A DNA stretch of 26,712 nt from Botryllus schlosseri. Taxonomy: Eukaryota > Chordata > Ascidiacea > Stolidobranchia > Styelidae. How positions within the stretch are numbered: position 1 is the stretch's first letter; the number at the start of each line of letters is the position of its first letter. The stretch is from NCBI GenBank assembly GCA_000444245.1, contig ATSW01007941.1, forward strand, positions 1 to 26,712, written 5' to 3'. Both the position numbers and the translations under genes were made by a program. This document shows, in pieces, positions 1-9,000 of the stretch. A model generated the notes under the pieces. That model made no database searches. It worked only from the letters and a program-made list of their open reading frames with translations, and was not told where the DNA came from.

Positions 1-13
1 TGTTGCCTTATAC

Positions 14-1607
14 CAGGGGTCGGCAACCTTTTGCTAGTCGCGGGCCAAATTTCGGGTGTAAAACTTCTTGGCGGGCCGGAATTTTTCTTAGTACTATATT
101 TTACGCCCAATTTGGTATATATCATCCTAAATTGCTGCAATCTCAATCATACCAATCAGAAGACCCATGTATTTACACTTCAACAACACATAATAAATGT
201 AACAATTGACGCAGCTTGCTTTGTGAATAGTTTTCAACTTCTGGTAACAAGTCAGATGAAACAAGAATCAGACCCTATTCAAAATGGACGTCCGAAATAC
301 ATGATCTTTGCTTGCTCTTGGTGAATTTCATTGTTAAAAACTATTGTTCACATGCGTACGTGCTTCCAAAAATCGATGCAATTTCTTTTGCATTGTTGGT
401 CAAGCTGGGGTAAAGACCAATTTCAAGAACGTATTCTTTGTCAAAGTCATGCAGCGATATGCTCTTTGTATGAAATTTGTCATTCAATTCAACTACATCG
501 CATTTCAAAAAGGCCCATTTGAAATTTTCAGGCAATGATATTGGTATCCATATTATTCGGAGTACTGAATAGTCAGAATTCATTTTGTAGAGAAGGAATG
601 TCGGAAAAGCGGGTGAATATTCAGTAGTTAAATTTCGTATAACAGTTACAAATGTAGTGTTGGAACTAGGTTTTCTCCCCTCCAGTATAGGATAGTGAGC
701 ATAATTTTCTTTGAACTGTTGACATTTCCAGAGTCACAGATTTGTTTTGAATGCGCCTCAACATCTCANGTATNTAGTTGTTTTCNCCCTGAAGTTGCAA
801 NTTCAATTTGTTCAGATGTTCAGACGNTGAATGTACCNGGAAAGCAAGATGAGATACCCATTTNCGATTACAAGATTATGAGTCGGCGATATTTGTNTTT
901 TCGAGGAAAGTTGCTATTTCATTTCTCANTTCNTACACTCGTGTAAGCATAGCTGCTCGACTNAATGNGCGAACATGACAGATATAGGCCTACANGACAT
1001 CGCCATATTNATTCNCTGCTTCTAGTAATATCTGGCGTAACTGATTCAGTTNATGAGACAAAAATCATATTAACAGTCTTCACCATTATGGCCAAAACAC
1101 TATTCAGGTTTGTCTTGGCACAAGATGGCTTCTGGAGAATTAAACTATAGATGGGCTAACTAACATACGGAGGCTAGTTATCTGTAATTGAACACTGAAC
1201 AGTTTGAGAATCTGTCATTGCGTCTGAGATGTTCCAAGCGTTTTTGAAGCAAAGGAAGGACAGCTTTATTGTCACACCCCGTTAGAGTAGTAAACCCCTT
1301 AAAAAAGTATGGAACACCTTCGGTTGCGAGATACACCCGATTGATAAGCACTGATCCAGTCTAGTCTATCTCCATCTCCTACTTAAACCACATTCGTTTT
1401 ATGGCGTAACAATAGACCAATACGATGTAGGCTACTATTATATCGTATCAATGCCGCATTCTTTTCATGCAGTGCTTCACTGCAGATTGAAACTCAATAT
1501 GAAACGGCGGGCCGTATTCTTGTGATAACTAATTATTATGTCGCGGGCCGGACGATTTCGCTTGGCGGGCCGGATCCGGCCCGCGGGCCGTAGGTTGCCG
1601 ACCCTTG
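14..1607 (-). mobile_element. hAT DNA transposon with exact 8-bp target duplication
   Basis: Termini CAGGGGTCGGCAACCTTTT and, on the other strand, CAAGGGTCGGCAACCTAC form the inverted repeats. They are flanked by CCTTATAC at 6-13 and 1608-1615, an exact 8-bp duplication typical of hAT. A transposase relic on the minus strand (583-about 270) includes KEY...YPSL...FGSTYACEQ, the C-terminal dimerisation region of Charlie-type hAT transposases, as in GTF2IRD2. It is degenerate, with a stop after CEQ in that frame followed by MKFTKSKQRS-like sequence. The element is shorter than an autonomous hAT and looks dead. Isolated N bases lie between 769 and 1052. Confidence 0.9.
341..583 (-). pseudogene. 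hAT transposase C-terminal fragment
   Basis: An open stretch of 80 codons with CDVVELNDKFH, SLHDF, KEY, YPSLTNNAKEIASIFGSTYA and CEQ. Family knowledge: FGSTYxCEQxFSxMK marks hAT transposases of the Charlie/GTF2IRD2 group. The reading frame stops straight after CEQ, and the FS-MK part follows beyond that stop. No upstream domain was traced. Confidence 0.75.
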
Positions 1608-1615
1608 CCTTATAC

Positions 1616-2881
1616 AATGACCGTTGCTACTGAAGTAAAATTACGCTGTACGTTTTTACGCTACTACAAATAGCAATTTCCAAGGCATTTCAAAACTTCT
1701 TCAAGTGAAAGTAGCAAATATGGTTCGGAAAAGTACGCAAGTAGTTTCAAATACATGTCGAGATTTGGTCAATGGGTCGCATACTTCTAGCAGTCAAGGG
1801 GACTACGAAGTCCATAGTGACATCTTGCGGATGGCTATCCTAATCATCATGAAATTTTCACAGCTGCAAAATTGTAGTCCAGTTTTGCACAATTTGGATT
1901 TGACAGTTGGAAAATGCACCGATGCGGTGAACATAAAATCTCATAATTGTGGTGCACCTTTTCCGATCTAACGCCTTCATTAAGACGGACTAGGATAGTC
2001 TCATACTATGCTAAAATTTGAAAGAATATGTGCAACCCATCTTGAAGAAATTTAATTTCAAAATGTCAAAATTTAGAATTTCAGGTTATTTTTCAAATAG
2101 TTGGCTGTGAAGTTCTGTAGTTCAAGCCACACGACTATTAGCATAGCATAGGTCTTGATGTTAGCTTTTCAAAAACTATAAGTGAATACTATGCGACACA
2201 TATGTCTGACAAAATTTTAGATTTATCGTGTACCTATTCAACAAAATCTTACAATGGAGAAAATTATTACCCAAAATCTTACCAGTAATAAAAGATACTA
2301 AACGGATGCCGAGTAAAATGGAAATAGTACAATTTTAAGTTATGGTTTGGGTGAGGTAAAGCCATGAGGTAAACGTATGGATATTATGTGAATATTTCCA
2401 GCGAAGAAAAAAAACATTAAAATTTTGACTTGCTAGTCCCCTTAATTGAAGGTGGCTACTTTCGGAATTGCTTTTTACCAACAAATCCGTCCACGTAGAA
2501 GTGCTGTTGTAAACGGACAGAGCGGCAGACTTCATTAGACGGAAACTGAGTAGCCTAGTTTTTGGTCAGAGTATATAGATGGAACTCAAGTAGGCGTGGC
2601 GTCGTAAACTTCTCCAGTAAAAGTAGTAGCTATTTCTAATTAAGTTGAAAGTATATTCATGAAAACCTACGTGGAGTGGAACACAATCATCTCTTGAGTA
2701 ATTATAGTGGAGGTAGGCAAAAGCTGTTTGAGTGTTCTGAAAAAGTAGAAATGTTCGATCCTGTTCTTGTCTGTGGTATTGATGGTGCTTGTCCACTACT
2801 ATGGTCATTGGTCATTTGCGCCAGGTCGGTTGTCTTTATTTTGATTCCGTATCAGTCAACTTGTAGTACAGTCCACTTCAG
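1616..2881. other. Gene-free stretch with old repeat relics
   Basis: No gene recognised. 1670-1970 and 2440-2490 resemble stretches near 17000-17290 and 21120-21240 (shared TAGCAATTTCCAAGRCA, YAGCAGTCAA and GGTGGC-ACTTTYGGAATTGC blocks). The remainder is AT-rich without visible features. Confidence 0.5.
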
Positions 2882-3013
2882 ATGGCGACGAGGAGGAGCC
2901 TAGATAAACCACCAACACTGAGGTAGGAATTCTGGAGTCGACCTCAGTCGGACTCGAACCCACAACCCACCGATGTTGTATAGTCGTGAATCATACCACT
3001 ACGCTATCTCGGC
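2882..3013 (-). repeat. tRNA-derived SINE, copy A
   Basis: The minus strand reads GCCGAGATAGCGTAGTGGTA (A box TAGCGTAGTGGT), then 40-50 bp later GTGGGTTCGAGTCCGACTG (B box GGTTCGAGTCC). A tRNA-unrelated tail follows: CCAGAATTCCTACCT, TTTATCTAGGCTCCTCCTCG and CCATCT. The acceptor arm has no matching 3' half, so it is not a tRNA gene. The tail recurs in copy B at 4954-5073. Confidence 0.8.
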
Positions 3014-3029
3014 AATATAGGCTAACGAC

Positions 3030-4246
3030 CAGGGCCGTAACAGCACTTCGTCAGCCCCCCCCCAAAACGTTGGTCTTGGGCCCCCCACATGATGATGAAC
3101 CCAACCTCTGGGGGGCGAAGCCCCCCAGACCCCCCCTCACGCTATCCGCTGTTTACCGTGATACTTGTCATCTATACATTGGGTGCCTTTCACTGTGGCA
3201 GCTTTTCTCGCCAAGACGCGCGATGCGCGAAAAATTTCTATAATTCATGATTGAATCGGCCAATATGATCGGGAATTGCATATATATTGCTATCAATTTT
3301 TATCCTCTCACTGCTCACGTAATCAGATTTACAGGGGAGGTGCGTTTGAAAAGGTAGGACCCCTCAATAATAATTAAACACCTTCGGGCGTATACCCGTT
3401 GGCAGGAAGAAAACAGCACTTCATCAGGTCCCCCAAAAAAACTTGGGTCTTGGACTACCATAGGGTGATAAACCTACGCCCAATCACGTTGTTCGCTTTT
3501 GCCACGAAATTAGCCGTATACTGTGCAGTGAGGCAGCGCAATGCGCGANANTTTTCGATAAATCATGATAAAATCGGTCAAAAAGATAGGGAATTGCATA
3601 TCTATTGCTATCAATTTCNTGTCCTCTCTGCTCACGTAATCAGATTTACCGGTAGANTTGNGTGAGGTGTCTTGGAAACTGTAGGGCCNTTTGNTATGAC
3701 TCCGTAACATGATGTTATTTAGTGACCTCCTGTCTGCTATATCAAAATATATAGANTCGCCCAAACGTAGGCTANTAAANTAAAAGACGCACACGATTTC
3801 AAATTGGTATTTCTTCACTGGCATATAATTTTTCCAATTAAACCTATTTGTATTTTGTATATAAAACGAAGTTTTCGGTCAACATAAGGGCGGTCGTTTT
3901 CGGCCAAGGTTTTCTCGCTGCCCATCGTCCTGGCCCACTTCTTGGAGTCACATGCTACATGGCCTAAAACTTTATATGTCTTGGTAAATCGTGGCGCGGT
4001 AATGACCAATGCCGACATGCCCATTTCTATAAATCTTGCGTATTTTTTCTTGGGGGAAGAGTACTCAAAATTCAAGACATTTGGCAACTTGAAATCGCGC
4101 CTAGCGCGAAAAACATTTGAAAAAGTTGCATGAATTTTCAAAAAATACTCTATAATTTATGCTAATTCACGAAATAATTTTGGGCCCCCTTCGAGCTCGC
4201 CCCCCCCCCCAATTGGGGGTTTTGGGGTGCGGCAGTTACGGGCCTG
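3030..4246. mobile_element. hAT-like element with C/G-rich ends and internal duplication
   Basis: Starts CAGGGCCGTAACAGCACTTC and ends, on the other strand, CAGGCCCGTAACTGCCGCAC. Flanks are CTAACGAC (3022-3029) and CCAACGAC (4247-4254), an 8-bp target duplication with one change. Poly-C tracts lie near both ends. A roughly 280-bp interior unit occurs twice (see the repeat entry). No transposase was recognised. Single N bases occur from 3549 to 3780. Confidence 0.75.
3041..3690 (+). repeat. Internal duplication, two diverged units
   Basis: Unit 1 runs about 3041-3365 and unit 2 about 3414-3690. Shared anchors are CAGCACTTCRTCAG, ATGCGCGA, GGGAATTGCATAT-TATTGC and CTGCTCACGTAATCAGATTT. The offset between units falls from 373 to 317 bp along their length because of an indel. 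Confidence 0.7.
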
Positions 4247-4539
4247 CCAACGACACAAGTATAAAGTAAAGTTACCATACGTCCTCTTTCAATAGGATTT
4301 GTCCTCTGTTTGCATTATATTGAAAGTGTCATCGGAGAACTTCTTAATGTCCTCTTTATTGGGAATTTGTCCTCTGCTCCTCTCTTTCAAGAAAGAGTGT
4401 TTAAATGTGACCAAAAACTCAAATCCGACACAGCGAACTACAGAGTTGGCAAGAATTATAATAGAAAAGGAGGTAATGCGGGAGTCAAGTCAGATAGTGA
4501 TGACCTTTTTTAAAGTCAGCAAAATGGGAAAAATCCAGT

Positions 4540-4931
4540 AGCTGAGTGATTCAATTCTGAATCGGGTATTATTCTTCGAGTCGTCGAGTATCGATTATTA
4601 TGACGTCACAGCAGCAATTGGGATATGACAAAATTCAAATATGAACTTTTATCCTACCACAAATAATATAAAGCCTATCGTACACCATGTAAAGGTAATT
4701 TGTAGCTTTGCAATATGTGTTACGTATGCTGGTGTACGACCAATCGAAGTTTCAAGGCTTCCACAGTGGAAAATGGTATCGAATTATCATTTTCATTGAA
4801 AAACTTACTCATATTGACTCGGAGCATACGACTTCAGTACTCAAAAAAAATCATCTTTTACTACTCGACTCGAATCATTAGATTTAATACTCGATTCAGA
4901 TTCGAGTACTATAATCATTGTGCCCAGCCCT
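4540..4931. repeat. Nested repeat block ending in GCCCAGCCCTAG
   Basis: The minus strand starts CTAGGGCTGGGCACAATGAT and is rich in ACTCGA/TCGAGT. A related terminus, CTAGGGCTGGACACGATGAC, occurs at 5617 reading leftwards, and both blocks carry GACGTCACA. It looks like a non-autonomous transposon relic; the left end is decayed and no target duplication was found. Confidence 0.4.
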
Positions 4932-4953
4932 AGTCAACACCACATAAGTATTA

Positions 4954-5073
4954 TGGCGAGATAGCATAGTGATATAATACACAGCTACAACGCCAATGGG
5001 TTGTTGCTTCTAGTCCGACTCCAGAATTCCTACCTAAATGGTGGAGGTTTATCTAGGCTCCTCCTCGCCATCT
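4954..5073 (+). repeat. tRNA-derived SINE, copy B
   Basis: Reads GGCGAGATAGCATAGTGATA, a decayed B box GTTGCTTCTAGTCCGACT, then the same tail as copy A (CCAGAATTCCTACCTAAATG, TTTATCTAGGCTCCTCCTCG, CCATCT). It lies inside the composite element 4267-5397. Confidence 0.78.
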
Positions 5074-5404
5074 CAACCGCGTAAGCGGTATCTTACAAAA
5101 AGCCTAGCAGTGGTCCGTGCAACAAGTCGGCAGATGCGGAATCAACAATTTAGGAATATCGGCCTGGTGTAAATTATCAATTGACCATAGTACTCGACCA
5201 ACACCATGATTACCACAAACAAACCACAGAAGTATCGTAAATAGCGTGTAATTCGGGAGTCGATTTGATGGCTTTTTTAGTCACCACATTACTATTGATA
5301 GAAGTTTTCAAAATCACCTGTTTTCTTTGATGGTAGTAGAGCTTTCAGAAATTTTGAAAAGGGTCCTCTTTTAGGATCTCTAAATATGGTAACCCTATAT
5401 AAAG

Positions 5405-5653
5405 CTACTCACGTTAGTGAACTGACATGTCTTAGTCAGGATCAAACCACAGCAATGTCACAAAGTGCAATACCATATATGTACGGTCGAAAAAAACAAA
5501 ATAATCTTTAATATGATATGGAACGGGCATTACATTCTCTGTGGTCGGATAGAAGGCGCAGTACGGAACTTACCACATAACTCATACTGTTGTGACGTCA
5601 TCGTGTCCAGCCCTAGCAATATAACACAAAGGTATACAGTATACACGTTTGAG
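5405..5653. other. Stretch between transposon block and gene 1 3' end
   Basis: Holds the terminus-like sequence TGACGTCATCGTGTCCAGCC ending CTAG near 5617, akin to the one at 4931. Otherwise nothing is recognised. Confidence 0.35.
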
Positions 5654-5659
5654 TTTAAT
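5654..5659 (-). promoter_or_regulatory. Possible poly(A) signal of MATCAP (ATTAAA)
   Basis: The minus strand reads ATTAAA, the commonest variant hexamer, about 165 bp after the stop codon. No AATAAA was noticed nearer. Support is positional only. Confidence 0.3.
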
Positions 5660-5821
5660 AGATAAAAAAACATATTGCATATAGTGAACTTCTCGGCATC
5701 ACACACTGTAATAGAAATCATGCACAGTCTACTAAACAAACTTGTCGGATGACGTATTATAAAGCGATATCAACAGTGTAAAACCAACATATCTGAAAAT
5801 TGGCGGAAATATAAAACACTT

Positions 5822-6093
5822 CTATTTGTCCTCGTCTCTGTCCGCGTGTGGATCTAGAAACCTTTCCAGCCCGTTCATGTGAACGATATAGTCCAGCCTC
5901 CGTCGGTATTCGTCGATATCTTTCATAAAGGAAGGTATCTTCGTGCCTTCCGCGGTGTGCTTGTCGCGCAATCTGTCGATATCTTCGTGCGAGACTTTGC
6001 CCAGAACACACAGCATGTGAAAGTCTAGCGTCTTGCGACGCTGCAACAGCGCCAGAATGCCAGTCAGGTAGACTTGGTCTTTGCAAAAGCAAC
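5822..6093 (-). CDS. MATCAP: MATCAP coding exon 6 (C-terminus and stop)
   Basis: Encodes CFCKDQVYLTGILALLQRRK, then TLDFHMLCVLGKVSHEDIDR, a helical tail with IPSFMKDIDEYRRRLDYI, and an acidic end DPHADRDEDK before TAG. The acceptor is CCATATCAG. This matches the human CFSKDQVYLDGI and SLGKVSYEDVDHL blocks. Confidence 0.95.
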
Positions 6094-9000
6094 CTGATAT
6101 GGTTGAAAGATGGAATTATGTATGCACAGAGATTGGAATACGAATACACAGCGGAGTTGGATCAATTGTAATTTGTAATTGAGCTGAATGCAATTATTAC
6201 AATTTCATGTAATTGTAATCGTAATTGTATTTTGATAAAGATTTTGCCTAATCACATTAATATTGAAACCGGACAAGCACAGCATAAAATAATTAGGCCT
6301 ATTTACATAGGTGCGCTATGCGGGACTGGTTAACTAGATAATTCAGCCATGCTAAACTGTTTCCCATACTTCAGTACCAACAGAAAACTTGGTAAATTAC
6401 AAGATAGTCTAAATCTTAATAATTCAAAAAAGGATGAGCTGCAAATAAACTCTTGCGTAACCTGTGCTGAACCATTTCCTACACCACTGTCAGAGTTTGT
6501 TTTTAAATCTTTGGCCAGTACTGAGGTTTGCAGCAACAATTGAAAAAAGAAATGCAAGTTTTCAACCAAGGTTCATCAAACTTAATCACGCATTTGAAGA
6601 GATGTTATCCCAATCTTACCCCCAATCTTAGCCAAATTTACAGGGTCCAGAAACTTTTCGCACCCTATCAAATGCAATCCAACAGTTTTTGACCATGTGA
6701 AAATGCAAATGCGAACCAAAATTTTATAATTTCGAGTTATCGTGAGCTTCTTCCCTTCTACCTTGATTTTAATATTACACACCTTATCGCTATCATCATT
6801 ATCGCCGACGCCTTACCAATTGCATTTCATTTGCCTTATTCAGCTCTGTGTATTCGTTTGGTTACATTTCATTGCCTGTCTTTTAGCCTATTCGTTGTTA
6901 GTCGTTGCCAGTCGCTCAAACTTTTGATTGTTAACAGTCGCTTAAAACATATTCTTGCGTTTGTATTTTTCAGTACTCATGATTAGGAATAGTTCGAAAA
7001 TGTCAGAGTTTTTTTTTAATTAAAGGGTATTCTACGTATCATGAATGAAACATGAATAGCTTGTGATCGTTGCTAATTACGTCGCTGCGGTTGTCAAAGG
7101 GCACCTCTCTACTGGTGTTGAATTTATAATAATTCAATTACATGTTTAACGGTAATTGTAATTTTAATTTGATATTTTTTAGCATAGAGTAATTGTAATG
7201 TTATTGAAGCATGTAAGGGTGTAATTGTAATTGTAATTTAATTGACTGAATTATTGCAATTGATCCAACTCTGGGGGTCAGTATGGTTGTTCAAAATTAA
7301 CTTGTTTTTTACGGATTCCGGGGATTCGCTGATTAAATTGTCAGGTTGCCTAAAAAAAACTGCGCACATAAAATTTGGGGCGATTGCAACTGGTAGATGT
7401 GAACATACAGCAGTTTAAAACTTTTTAATATATTATTTCTAATTAATGGACAAGCGTTACAAATTTTTGCATTTTGGAATTGAGATATAAAATTCTGATA
7501 TACTTGGCAGGTAGACAGGAAACATGCTACGGACCTGCGGTCGAGAGCCCCTGGGGCCCTGGCCCAGATAATACTTACTTTTTGAATTACTTCGAAATCG
7601 CTACTTATACTTGAAGTTGCAAAGATTCGTGGAGGTACAGAACTTCAGTACACAATTGAATAGTGCTTGTATTTGAGTAAAGATTTTTCGTTACTCATCG
7701 GTACGGTGATTTTTTGACATGTCACAATTCTCTACAAAGTCGAAATATTTTTGCCACCTGCATTTCGTTTTACTGTAGATGTTTGCACTGCCGGTGAACT
7801 TATCATTTGTTATTTTACAGCTTGTAGCCTACTCAATAAGCCTACCGCTGTAGAAGGCATATTGTCTCCTCATTGTGAATCATACACGTTCAAATGAAAC
7901 AAATAGAATGACAAGGTGTTATGCTTAACGTACTGCAATATCCTAACTGAAGCGAGACCGCGTGGGCATTGGTTCTTATATCAAGAAGCGCATGATGAAA
8001 AATTGTGATGTAGACAAGATTGTCAGAATGAAGCAACACGGTGCGTCACCAGCAGTGTACGAGCAACTTCAGTGTTGCCAGCCAACCAATGCTGCTGTTG
8101 AGCGTTCTTTCTCCATTCTTGGCAAGCTACTCAGTAAGGACAGACACTTTCTACCCGAGAATGCAGGAAAGTATCTTTCATTGTACTACGATAAATTTTA
8201 GATATTTCTACCATAATGTGTGATATAACTACTGCAGTGGTTCTCAACCTTTTTGGCTTCGCGGACCCCTTTTGACCGTCACGGACCCTCGCGGACCCCC
8301 TCAGGGTTTAGTTCAATTTTAGCTCTATTATGGTGCAAACTTCTTCTGCCTTGAGCAAAGGCTTGTGATAAACAGCAAAAAAATGATCTTTCTTCAAAAT
8401 AACCTCATGCCATTTATGTTGAAATTGGTAGACTTTTATTATTTCAAAGCTAATTTTGCTGCTGTATTTCTTGAGGTAGCCTACGTGGTCGTGTCTTGAA
8501 AATCCGTGTCATAGTTTTGATATGAACGCGGACTGCCGAAAACCATTTCCGCAAAGATAGATGGAGGCTAATGCAATATTAACGCATAACGCTTCCGACG
8601 ATAATTTTGGTGTGATCGCAATATATTTATGGCACCAAAATGAAGAAACATATATTTTATGAACATATCACGTCCAGCATCTAGCGCAGGGACTGGTAAC
8701 ATACGGATCATGAGCCGCAGAGAGTTTCTACCGTCAAAGTGAAATCCTAATCTAAAAGTGTAGACAAATTTTATGCGCCAAAAATGGATCCAAGTTTTCC
8801 AACCTGAGAAAGGCTGTCAAGAAACGACTTGTTATGTTCGGGTTTACATACATATTTACGAGCAAACATTTTCGACCATGAACAATTGAACATTAACAAG
8901 ACAAGGCTACATACCAATATAACTGGTGATATGATCGCGAATTTCAGGAGCGTAATGCTTTGATAGCAACGAAACACTCATTGTTCATAAAAAAAAAAAC

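Larger units (their letters stand above)
4267..5397. mobile_element. Composite DNA transposon with GTTACCATA inverted ends
   Basis: The left end TAAAGTTACCATACGTCCTC and the right end, inverted, TAGGGTTACCATATTTAGAG are flanked by TATAAAG at 4260-4266 and 5398-5404 (7 bp, perhaps 8). The interior is a mosaic: a stretch with GAGGAC-type motifs, a block with ACTCGA repeats ending ...GTGCCCAGCCCTAG at 4931, and SINE copy B. No transposase is visible. Confidence 0.6.

Noticed and set aside
2944-3013. tRNA gene
   Set aside because: A and B boxes are present, but the 3' acceptor strand does not pair with GCCGAGA, and the sequence continues into a tail shared with 4954-5073. It is a SINE.
3815-4141. 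108-codon minus-strand ORF within the 3030-4246 element
   Set aside because: No likeness to any transposase; no catalytic or zinc-finger motifs. The opposite strand is also partly open, which suggests chance.
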